DNA from: Pseudomonas sp. SCA2728.1_7
GTDB lineage: Bacteria; Pseudomonadota; Gammaproteobacteria; Pseudomonadales; Pseudomonadaceae
Reading direction: 5' to 3'
DNA length: 64,000 bases
Assembly (NCBI RefSeq): GCF_018138145.1
Contig: NZ_CP073104.1
Coordinates: 1,674,001-1,738,000 of the forward strand
In this document: positions 17,351-24,880 of the stretch, piece after piece
How the letters are laid out: the number at the start of each line of letters is the position of its first letter
How positions within the stretch are numbered: the stretch's first letter is position 1
Notes under the pieces: generated by a model
Seen by the model: only the letters and a program-made list of their open reading frames with translations
The model's database searches: none
What the model was told of the DNA's origin: nothing
Program-made: the position numbers and the translations under genes

Positions 17351-18577
17351 TTATCCTTTGACGCACACCACCTGACGCAAGGTGTGCAGCACTTCCACCA
17401 GCTCACGCTGGGCGTGCATGACTTTGTCGATGTCCTTGTAGGCCATCGGAATTTCGTCGATCACCGCTTCGTCCTTGCGGCACTCCACATGGGCAGTGGC
17501 GCGAATCTGATCTTCGACGGTGAAGGTGTTCTTGGCCTTGGTGCGGCTCATGGTGCGGCCGGCGCCGTGGCTGCAGGAGCTGAACGACTCTTCGTTGCCC
17601 AGACCGCGAACGATGAAACTCTTGGCGCCCATCGAGCCCGGAATAATCCCCAGCTCGCCCTTCTTCGCCGACACCGCGCCTTTGCGGGTAACCAGAACGT
17701 CCTCACCAAAATGCCGCTCTTTCTGCACGTAGTTGTGGTGGCAGTTGACCGCTTCCAGCGCCACTTCAAACGGCTTGCGAATAATCTGCCGCGTCGCCTG
17801 AATCACCGCGCGCATCATCAGCTCACGGTTTTGCCTGGCGAAGTCCTGCGCCCAACCCACCGCCTCCACATAATCATCAAAGTGCTGGCTGCCCTCTTCG
17901 AAGTAGGCCAGGTCACGATCCGGCAGGTTGGCGATGTGCTGACGCATATCCGCCTGAGCCATCTGGATGAACAGGTTGCCGATGGCGTTGCCGACACCGC
18001 GCGAGCCACTGTGCAACATGAACCAGACCCGATTGGCTTCGTCGAGGCACACTTCGATGAAGTGGTTGCCGCTGCCGAGCGTGCCGAGGTGCCCACGGTT
18101 GTTGGTGTTGGCGAGTTTCGGGTACTTGTCGGTAATCAATTTGAACCGAGGCTGCAGCCCCGCCCAGGCCTGATCGGCTTGCTGCGGGATTTCATCCCAG
18201 GCGCCCTTGTCGCGTCGCGAACGGTTTGAACTGCGGCCATGCGGCACCGCTTGCTCGATGGCGCTGCGCAAACCGAGCAGGTTGTCCGGCAAATCAGCGG
18301 CGGTCAGCGACGTGCGCGCGGCGATCATGCCGCAGCCGATGTCGACGCCGACCGCTGCCGGAATGATCGCGCCGACGGTCGGGATCACGCTGCCGATGGT
18401 CGAGCCCTTGCCCAGGTGCACATCCGGCATGACCGCCAGATGTTTGAAGATGAACGGCATTTTCGCGGTGTTCATCAACTGCTCGCGAGCTTCGTTTTCC
18501 ACCGGGACGCCTTCGGTCCAGAGTTTGATCGGTTTGCCGTTGGCGACTTCGAGCAGTTGGTAAGTGTGTTCTTTCAT
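17351..18577 (-). CDS. rtcB: RNA-splicing ligase RtcB
   Basis: A 408-residue GTP- and Mn-dependent ligase that joins 2',3'-cyclic phosphate or 3'-phosphate ends to 5'-OH RNA ends. Visible family motifs are VDIGCGM (metal-binding Cys), GTLGSGNHFIE, HSGSRGVGN and the guanylylated-His segment SHGAGRTMSRT. It lies directly downstream of the Y-RNA-like region, with only a weak purine-rich ribosome site (AATGAAG), and is probably expressed from the sigma-54 promoter before rsr. Confidence 0.96.
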   Translation of the reverse strand: MKEHTYQLLEVANGKPIKLWTEGVPVENEAREQLMNTAKMPFIFKHLAVMPDVHLGKGSTIGSVIPTVGAIIPAAVGVDIGCGMIAARTSLTAADLPDNLLGLRSAIEQAVPHGRSSNRSRRDKGAWDEIPQQADQAWAGLQPRFKLITDKYPKLANTNNRGHLGTLGSGNHFIEVCLDEANRVWFMLHSGSRGVGNAIGNLFIQMAQADMRQHIANLPDRDLAYFEEGSQHFDDYVEAVGWAQDFARQNRELMMRAVIQATRQIIRKPFEVALEAVNCHHNYVQKERHFGEDVLVTRKGAVSAKKGELGIIPGSMGAKSFIVRGLGNEESFSSCSHGAGRTMSRTKAKNTFTVEDQIRATAHVECRKDEAVIDEIPMAYKDIDKVMHAQRELVEVLHTLRQVVCVKG

Positions 18578-18625
18578 GTCTTCATTCTTTATTCATTGGC
18601 CGATGATTCGGCGTTGTTCTGTAAG

Positions 18626-18731
18626 TCGCAGCGACAAAAACACAGGCACTGTGGCTCTGCCAGTTGAGCCCCCGTTGCCGGGGCGGGAGTCGAACCCGCG
18701 TTCCGATGGAGTACCTGTCGCATTCGCTGCC
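18626..18731 (-). ncRNA. yrlA: Y-RNA-like RNA with circularly permuted tRNA mimic (YrlA-like)
   Basis: Read on the minus strand. An outer 7-bp stem pairs GCAGCGA (18730-18724) with TCGCTGC (18634-18628). An asymmetric loop (ATGCG opposite GTTTTTG) follows, then a 9-bp stem, ACAGGTACT (18718-18710) with AGTGCCTGT (18650-18642). Inside lie three abutting hairpins: a T arm GCGGG-TTCGACT-CCCGC (18699-18683), a mini-acceptor CCCG-GCAA-CGGG (18682-18671) and a D arm GGCTC-AACTGGCA-GAGCC (18670-18653). T arm before D arm, with the acceptor closed by a tetraloop and the Y stem where the anticodon stem would be, is a circular permutation of tRNA. YrlA RNAs that mimic tRNA beside rsr and rtcBA are known. 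The exact ends are inferred. Confidence 0.85.
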
Positions 18732-18740
18732 AATAACCGC

Positions 18741-18840
18741 AAAAAAGGTGGCACGACAAAAGTTGATGACTGTTGCGCGTTGCCGCGCTCCGGACTTAAC
18801 CGGCCTAAGATGTACAGCCATCAGGCATTCGTGCCGTCAC
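18741..18840 (-). ncRNA. Second Y-RNA-like RNA, partial tRNA mimic
   Basis: Same plan as its neighbour. The outer stem pairs GGCACGA (18835-18829) with TCGTGCC (18756-18750). The internal loop is ATGCCT opposite AACTTTTG. The inner 9-bp stem pairs GATGGCTGT (18822-18814) with ACAGTCATC (18773-18765). Within it are CCGG-TTAAGT-CCGG (18803-18790), reminiscent of a T arm, and GCGCG-GCAA-CGCGC (18788-18775), like the mini-acceptor; no D arm is present. A run of six T (18746-18741) follows the outer stem, so this unit may end by intrinsic termination. It may correspond to YrlB. Confidence 0.75.
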
Positions 18841-18841
18841 T

Positions 18842-18899
18842 GGCGCTGACAAGGGCTTGATGAGACGTCTTGGATGTAGTCCCATCGGCATTCAGCGCC
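18842..18899 (-). ncRNA. Third, minimal Y-RNA-like hairpin next to rsr
   Basis: The outer 8-bp stem pairs GGCGCTGA (18899-18892) with TCAGCGCC (18849-18842). The internal loop is ATGCC opposite AAGCCCTTG. The inner 8-bp stem pairs GATGGGAC (18886-18879) with GTCTCATC (18866-18859) and is closed by a 12-base loop. It shares with the two other units the GA-closing pair, the ATGC 5' loop and the TTG-TC 3' side, but has no tRNA-like module. It begins 14 bases after the rsr stop codon. Confidence 0.65.
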
Positions 18900-18913
18900 G
18901 GTGATCAATCAAT

Positions 18914-20461
18914 TCATGACGCGCTTTCGATCGCCTCGACCCAGTGCTGCGCGCTGTATTGGCCGCTGGTGAACTGCTCGATCACATCGAACACCGCATC
19001 GCTGAAACCGCCGACATTCAAGATGTCATCGCGATCCGCCGCCTGTGTTGCATGGCCTGGCTGGATGTCGATGCACACCAGTCGGGCCTGTGGGTTGAGC
19101 TTCTTGATCCGCTCCCATTGGCGCATCGTCTCGCTGGCGCCGCGACGCTGCGAATCGATCCACGATTCGTTGTCCGAGACCATGATCAACGTATCGACCC
19201 TGGCCTTGCTGTTCGCCAATCTCTTCAGCGGTGCCGAGCAGTTGGTGCCGCCGCCAAAAATCCCGGCGAGCTTCTCGGCGTTGCTGATCACACTGTCACG
19301 CGGGTTGAGCTGGATATCCACCACATCGACCTCGAACGGCATGACCCGCGCAGCCGGCTGTTTGCGCAACACCGCTGCGGCGACCAGTGCCGCCACGTCG
19401 ATGCAGCGCACCTGCGAGGTCGCACCAGGGCGATAACCGGTCACCGGGCTGCCCATCGAACCCGAGACATCCGGGCAAACCACCACCGCGCCCTCAAGCA
19501 TGGGCACGTTGGCCAGCGACAACTCCAGCGCCTCCTGCAAGGCGTCGCGGATCGCTGCCGGGGTGTTTTCGCCGATCATCCGATAAGCCGACAACAACTG
19601 GTACGGATACACCCGCGCCTTCGCCACTTCCTGTGGATCGGCCAACCGCGCCGCGACATATTCGATGCAACCCGGCACTTCAAATGCACCGTGCCGCGCC
19701 AGGGTGTTGAGGTTGATGCGCAGTCCCTGCCAGCCCATGTTGCGGGCTTGATTGGCCCATTGCTCCTTGCTCAGTGTTTCGTTGCCGAGCAACTGAAACG
19801 GCACCGCCGGCACTTCGTCACTCGCGCCGCTGCGAAACGCCAGCAAATCACGAGTCAACTCCGGCAAGGCTTTTGCCTCCACCGGTTTGCCGATCAACCA
19901 GGCGAAAAACGCTTCGCGCCACGCTTCGGCAGGTTTCGGGTGAACCATCTTCACCACGTCCGCCAACGACGGTTGATTGCCAATCGACGCTTGCAGCAGT
20001 TGCCGCTCGGTCGCGCTGTTCAGCCAGTTCTGCACCAGACGCTTGGGTTGCGAGCCAAGGGATTTACGCCCGGTGGCACCGCTACGGAGGATCTGTACAA
20101 AGTTGCGCAGCATCTTGCCGCTGTCTATGACTTGCTCGAAAACCTCTGGCACCAGACTTGAACGCTGCGCGGTCAATGCCGCCAGCAACAATGCCGGCAT
20201 GTCTTTCATGTGACCTTTCTTGCGAGCGTAGATCGCAGCTTTCGCCACGAAGCGACTGTCCAGTTCGGCCACCAGCTTCAGCACTTGATCCAGCTGACTT
20301 TCTGCGGAGGCGTAAAAGGTCTGGTTCAGGCAACCGGTGACGGCCAATTGCGCTAGTTGGTGCTTCGGGCTGTAGGCATAAGCGCTGGCACCGGAGGCAT
20401 TCAAGGTATCGCAGGCCGGCAGGTGATTCGATTGCGTGTTGAAGAGATTTGAGTTGGCCAT
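18914..20461 (-). CDS. rsr: Ro60 orthologue Rsr (TROVE domain plus von Willebrand A domain)
   Basis: A 515-residue bacterial Ro60. Residues 20-320 form the helical-repeat TROVE ring that holds misfolded RNA ends and binds Y RNA on its outer face. The C-terminal vWA-like domain begins near residue 325 and carries the MIDAS sequence DVSGS and a later SDNES. Ro60 proteins act with Y RNAs and exonucleases in RNA quality control. It is the first gene of the rtc operon and is preceded by a -24/-12 promoter. The three Y-RNA-like structures lie immediately downstream, exactly where its RNA partners would be expected. Confidence 0.93.
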   Translation of the reverse strand: MANSNLFNTQSNHLPACDTLNASGASAYAYSPKHQLAQLAVTGCLNQTFYASAESQLDQVLKLVAELDSRFVAKAAIYARKKGHMKDMPALLLAALTAQRSSLVPEVFEQVIDSGKMLRNFVQILRSGATGRKSLGSQPKRLVQNWLNSATERQLLQASIGNQPSLADVVKMVHPKPAEAWREAFFAWLIGKPVEAKALPELTRDLLAFRSGASDEVPAVPFQLLGNETLSKEQWANQARNMGWQGLRINLNTLARHGAFEVPGCIEYVAARLADPQEVAKARVYPYQLLSAYRMIGENTPAAIRDALQEALELSLANVPMLEGAVVVCPDVSGSMGSPVTGYRPGATSQVRCIDVAALVAAAVLRKQPAARVMPFEVDVVDIQLNPRDSVISNAEKLAGIFGGGTNCSAPLKRLANSKARVDTLIMVSDNESWIDSQRRGASETMRQWERIKKLNPQARLVCIDIQPGHATQAADRDDILNVGGFSDAVFDVIEQFTSGQYSAQHWVEAIESAS

Positions 20462-20503
20462 CTTGGCGTCTCGCTGTGTTGTCCTGTTCGTTGCGATAGC
20501 TAC

Positions 20504-20519
20504 TGCAGCGGCCGTGCCA
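20504..20519 (-). promoter_or_regulatory. Sigma-54 (-24/-12) promoter for the rsr-rtcBA operon
   Basis: On the minus strand, TGGCAC-GGCCG-CTGCA has the obligatory GG and GC doublets with 10 bases between them, one mismatch from TGGCAC-N5-TTGCA. It lies about 43 bases upstream of rsr, and transcription should start near 20492. The divergent gene encodes RtcR, a sigma-54 activator, which supports the call. Confidence 0.88.
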
Positions 20520-20646
20520 GCTTTTGATTCCCCTCAAATAATATTTTTATCTTATTGATTTATATCGCTTTTATTTACTAATGCATTTTTCATCGAATGA
20601 ATTGAGGACAAACCGCTCAACGAATATTTATCATTGGATATCGTCT

Positions 20647-20664
20647 TTTATCTTTTGAGATAAA
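20647..20664. promoter_or_regulatory. Perfect palindrome directly before rtcR
   Basis: TTTATC-TTTTGA-GATAAA ends one base before the rtcR ATG and overlaps its weak ribosome site (GAG). It could be an RtcR or repressor site limiting rtcR expression, or an upstream activating site for the divergent sigma-54 promoter about 135 bases away. Confidence 0.4.
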
Positions 20665-20665
20665 C

Positions 20666-22270
20666 ATGCCAAACAAGCAAACCGTCGCCATCGGATTTAT
20701 CGGCGCCACCCTCGATCGCGTCGGCAAAGGTGCCAATCGCTGGGGCCATTGGCGCCCCAGTGTTGGCTTGTGCCAACAGCAAGACGTGCTGATCAACCGG
20801 CTCGAGCTGATTCACGGCATCGACGCCCGCGACGTCAGCCTCGCCGAGCGGGTGCGCATCGACATCCAGCAGGTTTCGCCGGAGACCGAGGTGCGCTTGC
20901 ACCCGATGGCACTGCGTAACCCGTGGGATTTCGAAGAGGTCTACGGTGCGCTGCACGACTTCACCACCGCCTACACCTTCGATACCGAGCGCGAGGACTA
21001 CCTCGTCCACATCACCACCGGCACCCACGTCGCGCAGATTTGCTGGTTCCTGCTGACCGAGGCGCGCTACTTGCCGGCGCGGCTGATCCAGACCTCCCCC
21101 GCCAAGCGCAACAGCGAAAGCGATCACGCCATCGGCACGCATGCCCTGATCGATCTCGACCTGTCGCGCTACGATCGCATCGCTTCGCGCTTCGCCAACA
21201 AACGCCTCGAAGGCTTGGAGTTCTTGAAGTCCGGCATCGCTACTCGCAACGCCGCCTTCAACCGCTCGATCGAACAGATCGAGCGCGTGGCCGTGCGCTC
21301 GAAGGCACCGATGTTGCTGATCGGCCCGACCGGCGCCGGCAAATCCTTCCTCGCCCGACGCATCTACGAACTCAAACGCAATCGTCATCAGATGCATGGG
21401 CGTTTCGTCGAGGTGAACTGCGCCACCTTGCGTGGCGATGGCGCAATGTCGGCGTTGTTCGGCCATGTCAAAGGCGCCTTCACCGGCGCACAGAATGCTC
21501 GCGACGGCCTGTTGCGCGCCGCCGATGGCGGCATGCTGTTCCTTGATGAAATCGGCGAGTTGGGCGCAGACGAACAGGCGATGCTGCTCAAGGCGATTGA
21601 AGAAAAACGCTTCTTTCCGCTGGGCTCGGACAAGGAAGTCGAAAGCGATTTCCTGATCATCGCCGGCACCCACCGCGACCTGCGCAGCCGAGTCGCTGAC
21701 GGCTTGTTCCGCGAAGATTTGTACGCGCGCATCAACCTGTGGACGTTCGACCTGCCCGGCCTCGCCGGCCGCCGCGAGGACATCGAACCGAACATTGACT
21801 TCGAGCTGGAACGCCACGCCCGCGAACACGGGCAACTGGTGCGTTTCAACCTCGAGGCCCGGCGCAGTTATCTGGCGTTCGCCAGCGCTCGCGAGGCGGC
21901 GTGGTTGGGCAACTTCCGCGAATTGTCGGCGTCGATTACGCGCATGGCGACCCTTGCTGACAGCGGACGTATCGACGAGGCACAGGTGCAGGAAGAAATT
22001 GATCGGCTGCGCTACGCCTGGGGCCTGGCGCAACCGCAGGCGATTTCAGGAGAGTTACCGGGAGACGCCGAAAGCATGGATCTGTTTGACCGCTTGCAAT
22101 TGAAGGCAGTGATCGAGGTGTGCCGGCAGGCGGACAGCTTGTCCGATGCCGGCCGCCGGCTGTTCGGAATTTCGCGCCAGGCCAAGGCTCAACCCAACGA
22201 CGCCGATCGACTGAGGAAATACCTTGCCCGGTTCGGGCTTGAGTGGAGCCAGATCGTCGACCTCACGTGA
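20666..22270 (+). CDS. rtcR: Sigma-54-dependent activator RtcR (CARF sensor)
   Basis: A 534-residue activator. Residues 1-180 are the RtcR N-terminal domain, related to CARF domains that sense RNA-derived ligands. The AAA+ domain follows with Walker A GPTGAGKS near 220, the sigma-54 contact loop GAFTGA near 271 and Walker B MLFLDEIGEL. A C-terminal helix-turn-helix (DAGRRLFGISRQ) completes it. It activates the divergent operon through the -24/-12 promoter, presumably when damaged RNA ends accumulate. Confidence 0.95.
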   Translation: MPNKQTVAIGFIGATLDRVGKGANRWGHWRPSVGLCQQQDVLINRLELIHGIDARDVSLAERVRIDIQQVSPETEVRLHPMALRNPWDFEEVYGALHDFTTAYTFDTEREDYLVHITTGTHVAQICWFLLTEARYLPARLIQTSPAKRNSESDHAIGTHALIDLDLSRYDRIASRFANKRLEGLEFLKSGIATRNAAFNRSIEQIERVAVRSKAPMLLIGPTGAGKSFLARRIYELKRNRHQMHGRFVEVNCATLRGDGAMSALFGHVKGAFTGAQNARDGLLRAADGGMLFLDEIGELGADEQAMLLKAIEEKRFFPLGSDKEVESDFLIIAGTHRDLRSRVADGLFREDLYARINLWTFDLPGLAGRREDIEPNIDFELERHAREHGQLVRFNLEARRSYLAFASAREAAWLGNFRELSASITRMATLADSGRIDEAQVQEEIDRLRYAWGLAQPQAISGELPGDAESMDLFDRLQLKAVIEVCRQADSLSDAGRRLFGISRQAKAQPNDADRLRKYLARFGLEWSQIVDLT

Positions 22271-22370
22271 TGCGAACGACAGGCGGCTAACCGCTCGTCC
22301 AGCAGCCGGCACCTTCGCTTGCCGGGCGCTTCCAATGATCACCATCCGCTTCGACCGGAAGACGACCATC

Positions 22371-22649
22371 ATGAACAGCAAAATTGCAGCGTTCACCCTC
22401 GCAGGCCTGCTCGCGGCCTGCCCGCTTTTCGCTTCGGCAGCCGCGAAGACCGCTGACGAATCTGCCGCGCCGCCCACCGCGCTTCCCGGCGTGAATCAGG
22501 CCGGCAAAGCTCAATCCAACGCAGACAAGGCCGACAAGAAAGGTGAAGAGGCGTCGGGCTCGAACTCCGGCGCCGAGTCGCATGAAACGGCAAAAGATGC
22601 AGCCACTTCAAGCGACTCGGAAGACCTCGGTAAAGCGCCGAAACCTTGA
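22371..22649 (+). CDS. Small exported protein, low complexity
   Basis: A 92-residue protein. The signal peptide MNSKIAAFTLAGLLAACPLF...A can be cut either by signal peptidase I after ASA or, if LAAC is used as a lipobox, by signal peptidase II. The mature part is rich in Ala, Ser, Lys, Asp and Glu and looks disordered. No family is recognised. ATG 22371 is preferred, with GGAAG 9 bases upstream; ATG 22335 is an alternative. It converges with the polygalacturonase gene, 8 bases apart. Confidence 0.65.
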   Translation: MNSKIAAFTLAGLLAACPLFASAAAKTADESAAPPTALPGVNQAGKAQSNADKADKKGEEASGSNSGAESHETAKDAATSSDSEDLGKAPKP

Positions 22650-22657
22650 TCAGGGTT

Positions 22658-24475
22658 CTACGGAGGTGGTGGCTGCACCTCCGTGAACGTCAGCCCGACA
22701 CTCCCGGTGATTTGCCACGGGTTGGCAGCGCCGTGCCCGCTGAACGACACATGGTCGAACAGCGAATCCTTCAACCCGTCGATCTGCGCTTTGGCCGGGC
22801 CACTGAAGCGCACGCGCTCGAACACCAATCCCTGATGCCAGGCATTGTGCTGACTGTCGCCCTTCACCTCGATCGCCTTGCCCTGGGCATTTTCGATGCT
22901 CACGTCGGCGACGCGAATATCGCGGAACTGTCCGGGAATGGTTGAGCGCTGGTAATCCAGCTTGGCGTTCGGATCGTTGTAGTCGAGGGTAAAAATGAAC
23001 GCCTGCTTGAGCGTATTGCGGATTGCCGAATCGCGGAAGATCACGTTACGCGCGCCGCCGCCCATGAAGTTGGTGCTCTTCATGCGCAGGCCGGCATCGG
23101 TGCCATCGGAAACGTTGTCTTCGGCCAGAATGTTTTGAATCCATGCGCCGGTATGGCTGCCGGCAACCACCATGCCGTGGCCCTTGCGGAAGTAGTTATT
23201 GAAGATCCAGGCATCTTCCTGCGGCTTTTGCTGCACGGCCTCCGCCCCGGTGCCTGCAGCAAAATTGACGCAGTCATCGCCGGTATCAAAGAAGTTGTTG
23301 AAGACCATCGCGCCCTTGCTATTGGCGAATTCGATGCCGTCGCCGTTGTTGGCGTCGTAGGTTTTATGCGTGGTATTGGCCAGCACCACGTTCTCGGTTT
23401 CCAGGTTCATGATCCCGTGGAAGGCCGGATTCACCACGGTGAAACCGCCGTAGAAGACGTTTTTCACGTTGCGCAGGGTGATCAACGACGAACGCATTTG
23501 TCCGTAGGCGTCCTTGACGTTCATGCCGCGCGCCACCGCTTGCTCGACTTGCGCCTTGGCCAGAATGCCATCCTGCTGGTAGCGAATGTTGTCGCTGGGC
23601 AGGTAGAACGGCAATGGCTGACCGCGTTCGTCGACGACGTCGGCGCGGCGCTTCCAGCCGTTGCCGTCAATCGTGCCTTTGCCGACGATGCGGATGTTTT
23701 CGAACGACTGGTGCTGCCGCGGATCGCGCGGCAAGGCATTGATCAGCGACGCCGGGCGCACGGTGCTCGAATAGGGATACTGGATGTAGCCGGCCAGCGG
23801 ATAGTCTTCGGCACGCTCGGAACCCAACAGCGTTGCACCCTCGGCGATTTCCAGGGTGATGTTGCTCTTCAGGTAAAGCGCCCCGCTTTTGTAAGTACCC
23901 TTGGGCAACCATACTTTGCAGCCGGGGGTGCAGGCGTCGATGGCGTTCTGGATCGCCAGGGTATCGAGGCTTTTGCCATCGCCCTTGGCGCCATATTTCC
24001 TTACATCGAACACGGCGGCGACCTTGCTCGTCCGTTGCACAACGGGCGGGCTGTCGGCCGACTCCTTGCCATCGGTGCCCACCGAACGCACGGTGAACCG
24101 ATAGGCCGTATCCGCTTTCAAGCCTTGCGCGGTGTAACTGTGAATGCCGATGCGATGATGAAAACCGGCAACATCCTGTTCGTAGAAGCGGTCGATGTAA
24201 GGTTTGGCCGGCGAGACGCGGTCATTGTTGGCGTTGCTGCCACCCAGCAACACACCGTTGGCATAAACCCGGTAGTCGCTGATGTCGGCGTGATCGGCGG
24301 GCTTTTCCCAGACCAGGATAATCTGCTGATCATCGTAGGCCAGGGTCGGCACCTGCAGTTTTGCCGGCGCCTCCAGCGCCCACGACGGCGCACTGCAAAC
24401 CAGTGTTAACGTGGCTGCCAGCGACAAGGCCAAAGGCTGTTTGCGCTGCGTCGGAACAACATATCGATAAGGCAT
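22658..24475 (-). CDS. Exo-polygalacturonase (GH28) with N-terminal fibronectin-III-like domain
   Basis: A 605-residue secreted enzyme. It has a signal peptide ending SAPSWA-L near residue 28, a fibronectin type III-like domain at about 35-130, and a GH28 parallel beta-helix with NGDGIEF, DTGDDCVNF, GHGMVVAGS and RMKS, which carry the catalytic Asp residues, His and substrate-binding Lys. The FN3-GH28 architecture matches PehX-type exo-poly-alpha-galacturonosidases, which release digalacturonate. ATG 24475 has AAGGAG 5-6 bases upstream. It is the last gene of the nine-gene pectin operon, 13 bases after the tautomerase gene. Confidence 0.92.
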   Translation of the reverse strand: MPYRYVVPTQRKQPLALSLAATLTLVCSAPSWALEAPAKLQVPTLAYDDQQIILVWEKPADHADISDYRVYANGVLLGGSNANNDRVSPAKPYIDRFYEQDVAGFHHRIGIHSYTAQGLKADTAYRFTVRSVGTDGKESADSPPVVQRTSKVAAVFDVRKYGAKGDGKSLDTLAIQNAIDACTPGCKVWLPKGTYKSGALYLKSNITLEIAEGATLLGSERAEDYPLAGYIQYPYSSTVRPASLINALPRDPRQHQSFENIRIVGKGTIDGNGWKRRADVVDERGQPLPFYLPSDNIRYQQDGILAKAQVEQAVARGMNVKDAYGQMRSSLITLRNVKNVFYGGFTVVNPAFHGIMNLETENVVLANTTHKTYDANNGDGIEFANSKGAMVFNNFFDTGDDCVNFAAGTGAEAVQQKPQEDAWIFNNYFRKGHGMVVAGSHTGAWIQNILAEDNVSDGTDAGLRMKSTNFMGGGARNVIFRDSAIRNTLKQAFIFTLDYNDPNAKLDYQRSTIPGQFRDIRVADVSIENAQGKAIEVKGDSQHNAWHQGLVFERVRFSGPAKAQIDGLKDSLFDHVSFSGHGAANPWQITGSVGLTFTEVQPPPP

Positions 24476-24488
24476 GAGCACTCCTTGT

Positions 24489-24857
24489 TCAGGCCGACAA
24501 TCCGGCTTCTTGCAGATATTGGCTGCGGTTGACGAACGTCTCGCGGGGCATTTCCACAACCTCCATCGACAATGACTCGACGTCTGGCAATAAAGCGACC
24601 AGCGCCGCCACGGTGGCCGAGGCCAGACGCCGGCGCTGTTCAGCACTGCGCCCGGACAACACCGACAGCACGACGTGGACAAAATCGTCCTCGCCCGCAC
24701 CGCAGCGGTAATGCTCGAACATGTTGAGGCGCACCTTGATGTCCCCGGCCTTGAACAGGCCGAAGGCATCGAGAGCGTCATGCACGGCAGCGAGCAGGGT
24801 TTGCTCGCCGACACGTCGGGCCAGGGTTTGCGGGCAATCGATAAGGCAATGCGGCAT
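24489..24857 (-). CDS. 5-carboxymethyl-2-hydroxymuconate isomerase-like tautomerase
   Basis: A 122-residue tautomerase-superfamily protein starting MPHCLIDCP, so Pro2 is available as the catalytic base once Met is removed; it resembles HpaF/CHMI. No other homoprotocatechuate pathway genes are nearby. Its place between the ABC importer and polygalacturonase genes suggests it acts on a keto-enol intermediate of galacturonate or unsaturated uronate breakdown rather than on hydroxyphenylacetate. That role is inference. Confidence 0.8.
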   Translation of the reverse strand: MPHCLIDCPQTLARRVGEQTLLAAVHDALDAFGLFKAGDIKVRLNMFEHYRCGAGEDDFVHVVLSVLSGRSAEQRRRLASATVAALVALLPDVESLSMEVVEMPRETFVNRSQYLQEAGLSA

Positions 24858-24880
24858 GTCGCGCTCCTTGTTGGATCGGC

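Noticed and set aside
18653..18699. A genuine tRNA gene on the minus strand, suggested by perfect T and D arms
   Set aside because: The arms are in the wrong order, there is no anticodon loop or CCA end, and the segment fits inside a Y-RNA stem; it is a permuted mimic, not a tRNA.
24476..24814. N-terminal extension of the polygalacturonase
   Set aside because: The extra residues are the wrong-frame reading of the tautomerase gene; ATG 24475 has a good ribosome site and starts a signal peptide.
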